Of a stretch of 64,000 nt of DNA, positions 9,808 through 19,613 are shown one piece after another. The DNA comes from Bacillaceae bacterium OF18-1A (GTDB lineage Bacteria; Bacillota; Bacilli; Bacillales; Bacillaceae_G), in assembly GCA_027694045.1 (NCBI GenBank), contig JAQEWB010000002.1, forward strand, positions 310,001 through 374,000. The letters run 5' to 3'. The translations under genes and the position numbers were made by a program. The notes beneath the pieces were generated by a model, which saw only the letters and a program-made list of their open reading frames with translations, had not been told where the DNA came from and ran no database searches. The number at the start of each line of letters is the position of its first letter. Positions within the stretch are counted from its first letter, which is position 1.

Positions 9808-10896
9808 TCACCTCGTCTCTTCTTTGCGCTCCTTCGCACGCAATTGACCGCAGGCTGCATCAATATCATGACCTTGTTCACGGCGAATTGTTACATTCAC
9901 TCCACGATCTTTTAACGTTTTTTCGAATAAGAAAATCTGTTCACGTGGTGTACGTACATAATCACGTTCAGGTACGTAGTTTACCGGAATTAAGTTCACA
10001 TGACATTTTACACCTTTTAAAAGTGCAGCAAGCTCTTCAGCGTGCTCAACTTGGTCATTTTCTCCTCCAAATAATCCATATTCAAAAGTAATACGACGAC
10101 CTGTTCTATTTACATAGTATTTAATAGCTTCCATTAAATCTGGTAACTTATAAGCACGGTTAATCGGCATTAATTTTGAACGTAATTCTGAGTTTGGAGC
10201 ATGCAACGAAATCGCAAAATTAATTTGTAAATCTTCTTCAGCAAACTTATAAATTTTCGGGATAATTCCACTCGTTGAAACTGTCATATGTCTCGCACCA
10301 ATATGAAGTCCTTTTTCATGGTTAATGATGCGCAAGAATCCCATTAAATTATCATAGTTATCAAACGGTTCTCCAATTCCCATTACAACAAGAGAACTTA
10401 CACGTTCTTCTGATTCATCAAGTGCACGTTGCACTTCTACTACTTGCGCTACAATTTCTCCAGCTTCTAAGTTTCGTTTTAGCCCACCAAGTGTAGAGGC
10501 ACAGAACGTACATCCAATACGACAACCAACTTGTGTTGTTACACAAATGGAATTTCCATATTCATGTCGCATTAACACTGTTTCAATAGAGTATCCATCA
10601 TATAATTGGAATAAGAATTTAATTGTTCCATCCGAAGACGTTTGTTTTACTAACGTGTTTAGAGTAGTAATATCAAAGGAATTCGACAATTTATCACGCA
10701 ATCCTTTAGAAAGGTTTGACATATCCTCATAATTTTTTACACGTTTTTTATATAACCAATCAAAAATTTGTCCAGCACGGAACTTTGGTTCTCCTTGTTC
10801 CTTTAACCAATCTTGCATTTCATGAAGTTGTAAAGAGTAAATTGATGGTTTTTTCGTTTCTAAGTTTTTCTTTTGTTTTCTTACAGTCGTTTCCAT
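9808..10896 (-). CDS. rlmN: dual-specificity 23S rRNA A2503 / tRNA A37 methyltransferase RlmN
   Basis: 362 residues. A radical SAM enzyme that methylates C2 of A2503 in the peptidyl transferase centre. The cluster motif CRIGCTFC has C125, C129 and C132. The GEPFDNYDN stretch and the C-terminal [15 protein letters not shown], which holds the second catalytic Cys used for methylene transfer, are intact. It is not Cfr by context and sequence. It follows rsmB by four bases. The site is GAAGGTG. Confidence 0.97.
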   Translation of the reverse strand: METTVRKQKKNLETKKPSIYSLQLHEMQDWLKEQGEPKFRAGQIFDWLYKKRVKNYEDMSNLSKGLRDKLSNSFDITTLNTLVKQTSSDGTIKFLFQLYDGYSIETVLMRHEYGNSICVTTQVGCRIGCTFCASTLGGLKRNLEAGEIVAQVVEVQRALDESEERVSSLVVMGIGEPFDNYDNLMGFLRIINHEKGLHIGARHMTVSTSGIIPKIYKFAEEDLQINFAISLHAPNSELRSKLMPINRAYKLPDLMEAIKYYVNRTGRRITFEYGLFGGENDQVEHAEELAALLKGVKCHVNLIPVNYVPERDYVRTPREQIFLFEKTLKDRGVNVTIRREQGHDIDAACGQLRAKERKEETR

Positions 10897-10900
10897 GATG

Positions 10901-12235
10901 CTACACCTTCTTCCTTAAACAAGCAATATAAAAGCCATCTGTTGCAAAATAATGCGGTAAAATTTGTACTTGACCTTCATCAATATACGGGCTTAACTTT
11001 TCTGGCATACGCTCTTTTATTGTAGTATCCCACTCAAACTCAGGATGCTCTTGTAAAAATCGCTCTATTACTTGTTCATTTTCTATTTTCTCAATTGTGC
11101 ACGTACTATAAACAAGGCGACCACCTTGTTTTAATAACGGTGCTATTTTTTCTAATATCGCAAATTGAATCGTCGATAATCTTTCGCTATCGCCTTTATC
11201 TTTTCCTAACTTAATGTCAGGTTTACGTCTCATTACACCAAATCCAGAACACGGTGCATCTACCAATATTTTGTCAAAACTTTCATTTGCAAAGTGCTCT
11301 TGTACTTTTCTAGCATCCAAAGCCTTTGTTTCTACGTTTTCTAAACCAAGTCGTTCTGCTTGTTGTTTAATTAAACGTACTTTGTGTGCATGTAAATCAA
11401 GGGACATGACTTGACCAGTTCCTTTTAATCGCTCTGCAATATGCGTTGTTTTTCCGCCTGGAGCAGCACAACTATCAAGAACTACATCTCCCTCATCTGG
11501 TTCTAAGGCACGTGCTACAAGCATAGAGCTTTCATCTTGAATAGAAAGGAATCCTTTTTTAAACGCATCTGTGTGCGCTACATTTCCTTTTTCAATTTGA
11601 ATTGCATCATCTGATAAATCGCCACGCTTCGCTTCTATACCTTCACTAGCTAATAATGTAATTGCTTCTTCTACTGTTAGTTTATCAACATTTACACGCG
11701 CTGTTGGTACAGGCGGTAACATGTTCACTTCACACATTTTCTCAGCAGTTTCTAAACCATACTCCGAAGTCCACTCTTGGACAAGCCAAACTGGATGACT
11801 TGTTGCAATTGCCAAACGTTCTACTGGATCTTTGATTTCATCTAGAGAAGGTATACCTTCTCTCTGAATCGAACGTAATACACCATTCACCATACCAGCA
11901 ATTCCTTTATGCCCGCGACGCTTTGCAATTTCAACCGCTTCGTGAATGGCCGCCCTTTCTGGCACTCGGTCTAAATAGATCATTTGGTATAAAGATAGGC
12001 GAAGCAATACTCTTACCCACGCCTCAACCTTTTTTCTTAAAAAAGGTTGTAAATAATAATCTAATGTGTCACGACGTTGAATCGTTCCATATACAATCTC
12101 AGTTAATAAACCGATATCTTTTCGATCAATTGTACTTTTTTCAATTAAATTATTTAAAAGTAAGTTACTATATGCACCACTTTTTTCTACTTGAATTAAA
12201 CCATCAAGAGCTAATTCACGAACATTTTGTCTCAT
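10901..12235 (-). CDS. rsmB: 16S rRNA m5C967 methyltransferase RsmB
   Basis: 444 residues. The N-terminal NusB-like RNA-binding domain (about 1-140) is followed by a Rossmann methyltransferase. The SAM motif [12 protein letters not shown], the VDAPCSGFG box and [12 protein letters not shown] supply the two cysteines used by RNA m5C methyltransferases. The ATG overlaps the fmt stop by four bases, indicating translational coupling. Confidence 0.96.
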   Translation of the reverse strand: MRQNVRELALDGLIQVEKSGAYSNLLLNNLIEKSTIDRKDIGLLTEIVYGTIQRRDTLDYYLQPFLRKKVEAWVRVLLRLSLYQMIYLDRVPERAAIHEAVEIAKRRGHKGIAGMVNGVLRSIQREGIPSLDEIKDPVERLAIATSHPVWLVQEWTSEYGLETAEKMCEVNMLPPVPTARVNVDKLTVEEAITLLASEGIEAKRGDLSDDAIQIEKGNVAHTDAFKKGFLSIQDESSMLVARALEPDEGDVVLDSCAAPGGKTTHIAERLKGTGQVMSLDLHAHKVRLIKQQAERLGLENVETKALDARKVQEHFANESFDKILVDAPCSGFGVMRRKPDIKLGKDKGDSERLSTIQFAILEKIAPLLKQGGRLVYSTCTIEKIENEQVIERFLQEHPEFEWDTTIKERMPEKLSPYIDEGQVQILPHYFATDGFYIACLRKKV

Positions 12236-13176
12236 GCATTTTCTCCTAACTTCGTTCCAATTTCAGGTGTTGTACCACGTAAAAATTGTGAACAACTCAT
12301 ACGCTTTTTACCAGAAGGTTGCAATTCAGTAATTTTAACACCTGTTTCGTTACCAGTTGCAACAACAAATCCATCTTCTTCGATCGCAACAATCGTACCT
12401 GCTTCAGCTGATTCAGTTACGGGTACTTTTTCTCCCCACCACACTTTAACGACTTGTCCTGTTAAAGTTGTATAAGCAACTGGCCATGGATTTAATCCGC
12501 GAATGTGATTGTATACTTCCTCACCTGTTTTTGTCCAATCAATTTTCTCTTGCTCACGTTTTATATTATATGCAAACGTTACTTCTTCTTCGTTTTGTTT
12601 AATTGGCTCCAACTTACCTTGGATTAATAAAGGTACCGTTTTAGATAGAAGATGCGCTCCTGCTTCACTTAACTTATCAAATAAAGATCCAGTTGTTTCA
12701 CGCTCTTCAATTTCTACTTCTACTTGCGTTAAAATATCACCAGCATCCAGTTTCTCTACCATATACATAATTGTAATACCTGTTTTTTCTTTCCCTTCCA
12801 TAATTGCATAATGAATTGGCGCGCCACCGCGCAATTCTGGAAGTAAAGAAGCGTGGACGTTTATACATCCATACTTTGGCGATTCTAAAATTTCATTTGG
12901 TACGATCTGACCAAACGCAGCTGTTACAATTAAATCCGGCTCTAATGCCAATACTTTTTCATACTCGTCTTTTTCACGAATTTTTAACGGTTGTAACACC
13001 GGAATGCCGTGCTTTTCTGCTTCAACTTTAACAGGTGTAGGTGTTAATACTTTTTTTCTACCTACTGGACGATCAGGTTGCGTCACCACACCCACTACAT
13101 CATAGCCATCTTCAATAAGACGACGAAGCACCGGCACTGAAAAGTCCGGTGTTCCCATAAATACTACTCTTATCAT
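12232..13176 (-). CDS. fmt: methionyl-tRNA formyltransferase
   Basis: 314 residues. It formylates initiator Met-tRNA using 10-formyl-tetrahydrofolate. The N-terminal catalytic domain begins [14 protein letters not shown] and has the signature [18 protein letters not shown] with the catalytic His and downstream Asp, including the LDAGDILTQ loop. The C-terminal OB-like tRNA-binding domain follows. Paired with def upstream, which removes the formyl group after synthesis; the pairing is near-universal in bacteria. Confidence 0.97.
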   Translation of the reverse strand: MIRVVFMGTPDFSVPVLRRLIEDGYDVVGVVTQPDRPVGRKKVLTPTPVKVEAEKHGIPVLQPLKIREKDEYEKVLALEPDLIVTAAFGQIVPNEILESPKYGCINVHASLLPELRGGAPIHYAIMEGKEKTGITIMYMVEKLDAGDILTQVEVEIEERETTGSLFDKLSEAGAHLLSKTVPLLIQGKLEPIKQNEEEVTFAYNIKREQEKIDWTKTGEEVYNHIRGLNPWPVAYTTLTGQVVKVWWGEKVPVTESAEAGTIVAIEEDGFVVATGNETGVKITELQPSGKKRMSCSQFLRGTTPEIGTKLGENA

Positions 13177-13199
13177 TTAAAAACCGCTCCTTTTAACAC

Positions 13200-13670
13200 C
13201 TATTCTAATTCGTTTTCTTCATAATATCTTGTCACTTTCGATGTAAATAACACACCGTGTAAATGATCGATTTCATGTTGAATGGCACGCGCTAAAAATC
13301 CTTCTGCTTCTAATAAAAATACTTTACCTCGGCGATTCTGCGCTCTTACTTTAATATAATCGGCACGTTCCACTTCACCATAAAGTCCCGGGAAGCTTAA
13401 ACACCCTTCGGGACCTACTTGTTCACCACGTTTTTCCAGTATTGATGGATTGATTAACTCGATTTTTCCAGTATCATCGCCCACATCAACTACCGCTACT
13501 TGCAAGCTTACACCTACTTGTGGCGCAGCTAAACCGACTCCGTCCGCAATTAACATTGTTTCATGCATATCTTTCAACAATTTCACTAACTTTTTATCAA
13601 AGTTAATTACTCTTTCACACGGTGTTTCTAACACTTCATTTGGATGCATTACTATTTCTAAAACTGCCAT
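13200..13670 (-). CDS. def: peptide deformylase
   Basis: 156 residues. It removes the N-formyl group from nascent proteins. All three motifs are intact: GVGLAAPQVG at 44-53, EGCLSFPG with metal ligand C90, and HEIDH at 132-136 with two His ligands and the catalytic Glu. The short length and motif 2 suggest the iron-type 1B class typical of a Bacillus Def paralogue; a second deformylase may exist elsewhere in the genome. Site GGAGGG. Confidence 0.97.
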   Translation of the reverse strand: MAVLEIVMHPNEVLETPCERVINFDKKLVKLLKDMHETMLIADGVGLAAPQVGVSLQVAVVDVGDDTGKIELINPSILEKRGEQVGPEGCLSFPGLYGEVERADYIKVRAQNRRGKVFLLEAEGFLARAIQHEIDHLHGVLFTSKVTRYYEENELE

Positions 13671-13681
13671 ATTTCCCTCCG

Positions 13682-16087
13682 CTACATTAACATTGTTGGA
13701 TTAAAATCAATTGAGATTTGTAGCTCTTTTTGCATTTCTGCTTGATAATGTTCATTTACCATTTTGAGCACGTTCTTTAAGTTTGGTTCCCGTTTGTATT
13801 TTATCATGCATTGATAACGATATCTATCTTTTATCCTTGGAATTGCTGAAGCAACTGGCCCTAATACCATCGTTTGCTGCGTGCAATGTGTTCGTAAATA
13901 GGAGGCAATTTTTTCCGTCACTTGCACTGCCTTTAATAATTCCGGATGAGATACCGTTACAAGTACAACATAGTAGTAAGGCGGATATTGCCTTGTTCGC
14001 CTCATTTGCATTTCTTGATCAAAAAACACATCATATTGTTGTTTTTTTGCTAATTCTATACTGTAATGTTCGGGCGTATATGTTTGAATTACAACTTCTC
14101 CTGGCAATTCATGTCTACCCGCTCGTCCACTTACTTGCGTCAATAACTGATATGTCTTTTCACTCGCCCGAAAATCAGGTAAATGAAGCATCGTATCAGC
14201 AGTTAAAACCCCAACAAGCGTTACTTTCGGAAAATCTAACCCTTTCGCAATCATTTGTGTTCCAAGTAATATATCTGCTTTTTCTTCTCCGAACGCCTTT
14301 AATAATTTCTCATGCATCCCTTTACGACTCGTCGTATCTACATCCATTCGAATGACTCGTGCCTCTGGAAATAGTTTTGTAATTTCTTCTTCTACCTTTT
14401 GCGTACCTGTACCAAAGAAACGAATGTATGTACTTTGACAAGCAGGACACGCAGTCGGCATATTTTCTTCGTAACTGCAATAATGGCATTTTAAACGATG
14501 GTTCATTTTATGATACGTCAGCGAGATATCACAATGCGGACATTGTACAACGTACCCGCAATCACGGCACATAACAAATGTAGAATGCCCCCTTCTATTT
14601 AAAAAGAGCACCATTTGTTCTTTCTTTTCTAACCGATCTGCTATTTTTTCATGCAGCGCCTTTGAAAACATGGAGCGATTCCCGTCACGAAGTTCTTCAC
14701 GCATATCAACAATCTCTACTGTCGGTAAAGCTTGTTCGTTCATACGTTTTTCCATCGTCAGTAATTCATACACACCTTTTTTCGCTCTTGCAAACGATTC
14801 AAGCGTCGGTGTTGCACTACCAAGAACAATAGGACATTTATGATATTGTCCCCTCCACACAGCTACATCCCTTGCATGATACCTCGGATTATCTTCTTGC
14901 TTATAACTCGATTCATGTTCCTCATCAATAATAATAATTCCTAAATTCTCAAATGGTGCAAAAATAGCTGAACGCGCACCAACTACGACTTTCACTTCTT
15001 TCCTTAAAATCTTACGCCATTCATCATATTTTTCTCCAACAGACAGCGCACTATGAAGAACTGCCACTTGCGAGCCAAACCTTCCTTTAAAACGATCTAC
15101 CATTTGAGGTGTTAGCGCAATTTCAGGAACAAGCACAATAGCTTCTTTTCCTTTCTCGAGCACTGCTGCTATAGATTGTAAGTATACTTCTGTCTTCCCA
15201 CTTCCTGTAACACCATATAGTAAAAATGGATTGTAAGTCTCATTTGAAATTGATGATAAAATCGGTGTAATAACTTGCTTTTGTTCCTCCGTAAGTGGAA
15301 ATGGTTTCGTTTGTTCAAAATCATCATCGTCATACGGATTTCGGTATACTTCCACGTACTTTTCCGAAATGAAACCCTTTTTAATAAGTGATTTAATTGG
15401 AGCATCCGTTATTTGCAACTCCTCTGTTATCACTTTTAACGGTACACTTTTATAATTTTCCACAAAATAATAAAGTACATCTTGTTGTTTTTTACTTTTC
15501 AGTTCAAATGCCGCTAATTCTAATTTATCTTCTGGCAACTCTGGCTGAACTACTCTTTGTTTCTTCTTCTGCACTTTATCTTTTACTTGATAAACTACTT
15601 CAATTGTACCCTTTTTAATTTCTTGTTGAATTGTACGGTATAAATGCGGATGAGCCTCTATCTCTTCAAAATCAATTGCTTCCTTGTTCTGAAATAAATG
15701 CAATATTTCAGATGCAACTTCTTCTTGTTTACGAAGCTGTAGACGCTTTTTATATGTTGCTTTTATCGCTGTTGGAAGCATTACTTGAAAAGCTGAAATC
15801 ATATAACATAACGTTTCACTTGTAAGCCAATACCCAAGTTGTAATAATTCTTCATTTAAAACTGGCGTTACATCTAATATTTCATGGATTGTTTTTAACT
15901 TCTTGCTTTCTACATCAACCGAATCTTTGATTTCAATAATAAAGCCTTGCAATTTCCTTGGACCAAATGGAACTACTACGCGCATTCCTGTCTGTACAAT
16001 ATCTTCCCACTTTTTAGGAATGATATAATCAAACGGTCGATCTGTTTGACGTGCAGGTACATCAACAATTACACTTGCAAATTTCAT
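13682..16087 (-). CDS. priA: primosomal replication restart helicase PriA
   Basis: 801 residues. It reloads the replicative helicase at repaired or stalled forks. An N-terminal DNA 3'-end-binding domain precedes a superfamily 2 helicase with Walker A GVTGSGKT, Walker B IIDEEHESSYK and the GSATPTLES motif. A zinc-binding insertion has the CxxC pairs CRDCGY, CPHC, CHYC and CPAC. The late GTGTQKVEEE and GRAGR motifs are intact. The ATG overlaps the coaBC stop by four bases. Confidence 0.97.
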   Translation of the reverse strand: MKFASVIVDVPARQTDRPFDYIIPKKWEDIVQTGMRVVVPFGPRKLQGFIIEIKDSVDVESKKLKTIHEILDVTPVLNEELLQLGYWLTSETLCYMISAFQVMLPTAIKATYKKRLQLRKQEEVASEILHLFQNKEAIDFEEIEAHPHLYRTIQQEIKKGTIEVVYQVKDKVQKKKQRVVQPELPEDKLELAAFELKSKKQQDVLYYFVENYKSVPLKVITEELQITDAPIKSLIKKGFISEKYVEVYRNPYDDDDFEQTKPFPLTEEQKQVITPILSSISNETYNPFLLYGVTGSGKTEVYLQSIAAVLEKGKEAIVLVPEIALTPQMVDRFKGRFGSQVAVLHSALSVGEKYDEWRKILRKEVKVVVGARSAIFAPFENLGIIIIDEEHESSYKQEDNPRYHARDVAVWRGQYHKCPIVLGSATPTLESFARAKKGVYELLTMEKRMNEQALPTVEIVDMREELRDGNRSMFSKALHEKIADRLEKKEQMVLFLNRRGHSTFVMCRDCGYVVQCPHCDISLTYHKMNHRLKCHYCSYEENMPTACPACQSTYIRFFGTGTQKVEEEITKLFPEARVIRMDVDTTSRKGMHEKLLKAFGEEKADILLGTQMIAKGLDFPKVTLVGVLTADTMLHLPDFRASEKTYQLLTQVSGRAGRHELPGEVVIQTYTPEHYSIELAKKQQYDVFFDQEMQMRRTRQYPPYYYVVLVTVSHPELLKAVQVTEKIASYLRTHCTQQTMVLGPVASAIPRIKDRYRYQCMIKYKREPNLKNVLKMVNEHYQAEMQKELQISIDFNPTMLM

Positions 16088-17289
16088 AACCGATCATCTT
16101 CTAACATCATTTCAATTTGTTTTAATATTTCACGGGCTACCTCTTTCTTCGTTAAAAGTGGCAACTCAATAGTTTCTCCATCTTTTCTATACATTGTTAC
16201 AATATTCGTATCTGTACCAAATCCAGCTCCTTGCGCTTTTACATCGTTTGCAACAATCATATTTGCATTTTTCTCACGTAATTTTTTTGTTGCATACTCC
16301 TCAACGTTTGTCGTTTCAGCCGCAAAACCAATAAGTAACTGTTTACCCTTCTTCTCACCTAACGTTTTTAAAATATCTACTGTTCTCTCTAATTCAATTA
16401 CAGCATCACCGTTTTGCTTTTTCATTTTATTATCATGAACATATTTCGGACGATAATCCGCAACCGCTGCTGTTTTGATGACAACATCTACATTTTGATA
16501 ATATTGAAGAACTGCTTCTAACATGTCTTGTGCAGATTCCACTTGCACTGTTGTTACATGTAATGGTGGATTTAATGATGTCGGCCCTGAAACAAGTATG
16601 ACATCAGCCCCTAAATTCGCAGCCACTTCTGCAATCGCATATCCCATTTTTCCAGAAGAAAAATTCGTAATGAAACGAACCGGATCAACCTTTTCACGCG
16701 TCGGACCAGCAGTTATTAAAATCTTCTTTCCTTGAAGTGGCTTTTGTTCTGAGAAAGCTTCCTCTAACCGTGCAATAATTGCTTCTGGTTCTTCTAGCCT
16801 TCCCTTTGCTACATAGCCACAAGCTAAAAAGCCTTCCCCAGGCTCAATAAATGTATATCCTAACATTTTTAACGTCATCATATTTTTCTGAACAATTTTA
16901 TTTTCATACATATGCACATTCATAGCAGGTGCAATCCAAACAGGAGCTGTAGTAGCTAACAAAGTCGTTGTAATCATATCGTCGGCAATACCACCAGCTA
17001 ACTTCCCAATACAATTGGCTGTAGCAGGTGCAACAAGTACCACATCTGCCCAATCTGCCAAATCAATATGAGCGATTACAGCTGAGTCTTTCTCATCGAA
17101 TGTATCCGTATATACATCATGACGAGAAAGTGCTTGAAATGTAAGAGGGGTAACAAATTTTATTGCTGACTCACTCATCATTACTTTTACAATAGCACCA
17201 GCTTGTGTTAATTTACTTGTTAGCGCAGCCGCTTTAAAAACTGCAATGCCTCCTGTTACACATAGAAGTATCTTTTTCCCTTTTAGCAT
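16084..17289 (-). CDS. coaBC: bifunctional phosphopantothenoylcysteine decarboxylase / ligase CoaBC
   Basis: 401 residues. It joins cysteine to 4'-phosphopantothenate and then decarboxylates the product, two steps of coenzyme A synthesis. N-terminal CoaC flavoprotein domain (about 1-180): VTGGIAVFKA, the substrate clamp APAMNVHMY and the catalytic-Cys region FLACGYVAKGR. C-terminal CoaB domain: ITAGPTREKVDPVRFI, SSGKMGYAIA and AAVADYRP. First gene after the rpoZ terminator; coupled to priA. Confidence 0.97.
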   Translation of the reverse strand: MLKGKKILLCVTGGIAVFKAAALTSKLTQAGAIVKVMMSESAIKFVTPLTFQALSRHDVYTDTFDEKDSAVIAHIDLADWADVVLVAPATANCIGKLAGGIADDMITTTLLATTAPVWIAPAMNVHMYENKIVQKNMMTLKMLGYTFIEPGEGFLACGYVAKGRLEEPEAIIARLEEAFSEQKPLQGKKILITAGPTREKVDPVRFITNFSSGKMGYAIAEVAANLGADVILVSGPTSLNPPLHVTTVQVESAQDMLEAVLQYYQNVDVVIKTAAVADYRPKYVHDNKMKKQNGDAVIELERTVDILKTLGEKKGKQLLIGFAAETTNVEEYATKKLREKNANMIVANDVKAQGAGFGTDTNIVTMYRKDGETIELPLLTKKEVAREILKQIEMMLEDDRL

Positions 17290-17373
17290 ATGACTCGTCC
17301 TCTTTCTTTTTCAAACTTATAATACTGAAATAGAATTTCCAGCTCGTCAGTACCAATATTTCATCCCTATCGT

Positions 17374-17408
17374 AAAAAAATAACAACCTACTTGTAAATA
17401 GGTTGTTA
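17374..17408 (-). terminator. intrinsic terminator after rpoZ
   Basis: TAACAACCTA (17381-17390) pairs with TAGGTTGTTA (17399-17408). On the minus strand the stem is followed by seven T. It closes the yloC-remA-gmk-rpoZ group. Confidence 0.85.
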
Positions 17409-17461
17409 CCGTTACATAGAAAATTATAAAGTCTATGTTTTATTTTGTCGAAGGCAAAGTC

Positions 17462-17674
17462 TTATTCAGCTACTTTATCTTCACTTGGTACGTAGCTTAA
17501 CACTTCTGCATCAATTTCTTCTAATGCTTTACCTACACATTTATGAGAAACAGGTTGTTCGATAACACAGTTATTAGCAAGTTGCATTTCACGCGCACGC
17601 TTTGCAGCTACTGTTACTAATGTGTATTTTGAATCGATTTTTTGTAGTAATGAGTCAATTGATGGATTTAACAT
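17462..17674 (-). CDS. rpoZ: DNA-directed RNA polymerase omega subunit
   Basis: 70 residues, standard for Firmicutes. It opens [20 protein letters not shown] and has the family motif [10 protein letters not shown] in which the subunit clamps the beta-prime tail. The C-terminal [13 protein letters not shown] is characteristic. It starts two bases after the gmk stop; the gmk-rpoZ pairing is widespread and links ppGpp/GMP metabolism with transcription. Confidence 0.97.
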   Translation of the reverse strand: MLNPSIDSLLQKIDSKYTLVTVAAKRAREMQLANNCVIEQPVSHKCVGKALEEIDAEVLSYVPSEDKVAE

Positions 17675-17676
17675 AA

Positions 17677-18571
<895 letters not shown>

Positions 18572-18638
18572 AGTTTGCGCCTCCTAGTAAGTCTATCCGA
18601 TTTCTCCACCACGTATAACTTTATATATTTTTTGAAAG

Positions 18639-19514
18639 CTACTCAATATTTTGTACTTGTTCACGAATTTTTTCAAGGTTATTTTTCATTTCTACCACAT
18701 ATTTTGAAATTGTTAAGTCATTTGCCTTAGAACCAATCGTATTAATTTCTCTATGCATCTCTTGCACGATGAAGTCCATTTTCCTTCCAACAGGTTCCTC
18801 AATTTGCAGTGTTTCACGAAATTGATCTAAATGACTTTGCAAACGAACTAATTCCTCATGAATATCACAACGCTCTGCAAACATTGCAACTTCTGTTAGC
18901 AATCTTTGTTCATCCAGATCTTGATTATGTAATTCTTTTAAGCGGTTTTCTAATCGTTCACGATATTTTTGTGTAACCATTGGTGCATGTGGAATAATTG
19001 CGTTTACACAATTGTGAATCTCTTGCAAACGATACGCTATATCTTTATGTAATCGTTCTCCTTCGCCAACTCTCATCGTTTTTAACATATGAGTAGCTTG
19101 ACGAACAGCCTCATATAAACTGTTTTCGAATTGTTCATTTACTTTTTCTATTTCTTCAATTGCTGTTACTTCTGGCATTGCCATCAATTGCTCAAGTGTA
19201 ATAGAATCTTGTAATTGAAACTTTCCTTTTATATCTTTCATAATCGATTGGTACTGCTCAAGGAGCGACCAATTCACACTTAATTTTCTTTCAACAAGCC
19301 CTTCACCCGTTATACTAATAGACACTTCAATACGCCCACGTCGAACTTGTTCTGCAACTATTTTACGAATTTTGTCTTCAAATACCATCATTTGCTTCGG
19401 AAGTCGAATACTCATCTCTAGAAAACGGTGGTTCACCGATTTCATTTCTACTGTAATTTGAAAAGTATCATTTTCTACTTTCGCTCTTCCAAACCCTGTC
19501 ATACTAGAAATCAT
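18639..19514 (-). CDS. yloC: YicC/YloC family endoribonuclease
   Basis: 291 residues from MISSMTGFGRAK, with GGATGTGAT upstream; a frame starting 15 bases earlier is not supported by a site. N-terminal YicC-like domain (MKSVNHRFLEMSIRLP, RRGRIEVSI) and C-terminal DUF1732 with KMDFIVQEMHREINTIGSKA. Escherichia coli YicC is a ribonuclease acting on small RNAs; activity here is inferred. It is first in the group yloC-remA-gmk-rpoZ. Confidence 0.9.
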   Translation of the reverse strand: MISSMTGFGRAKVENDTFQITVEMKSVNHRFLEMSIRLPKQMMVFEDKIRKIVAEQVRRGRIEVSISITGEGLVERKLSVNWSLLEQYQSIMKDIKGKFQLQDSITLEQLMAMPEVTAIEEIEKVNEQFENSLYEAVRQATHMLKTMRVGEGERLHKDIAYRLQEIHNCVNAIIPHAPMVTQKYRERLENRLKELHNQDLDEQRLLTEVAMFAERCDIHEELVRLQSHLDQFRETLQIEEPVGRKMDFIVQEMHREINTIGSKANDLTISKYVVEMKNNLEKIREQVQNIE

Positions 19515-19549
19515 TTTTATCACATCCAAGCCATGAAATAACTCAATGA

Positions 19550-19583
19550 AAAAGGTAATAGAGACAAGGCTCTACTACCTTCT
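19550..19583 (-). terminator. intrinsic terminator after the calcium P-ATPase gene
   Basis: AAGGTAATAGAG and CTCTACTACCTT arms (one mismatch) with a six-base loop; five T follow on the minus strand. Confidence 0.75.
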
Positions 19584-19613
19584 GTAAATTATATCACATT
19601 TTCATATCATTGA

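Noticed and set aside
9804..9881. 26-codon N-terminal extension of prpC into rlmN
   Set aside because: The internal ATG at 9803 has GAGGTGACGAG and gives the family length; the extension is only rlmN read in another frame.
13783..14355. 190-codon plus-strand open frame
   Set aside because: It lies wholly antisense to priA, whose motifs are intact; no binding site and no recognisable protein pattern.
15947..16438. 163-codon plus-strand open frame spanning the priA-coaBC junction
   Set aside because: Antisense to two well-supported genes and rich in Ser/Phe; no start signal.
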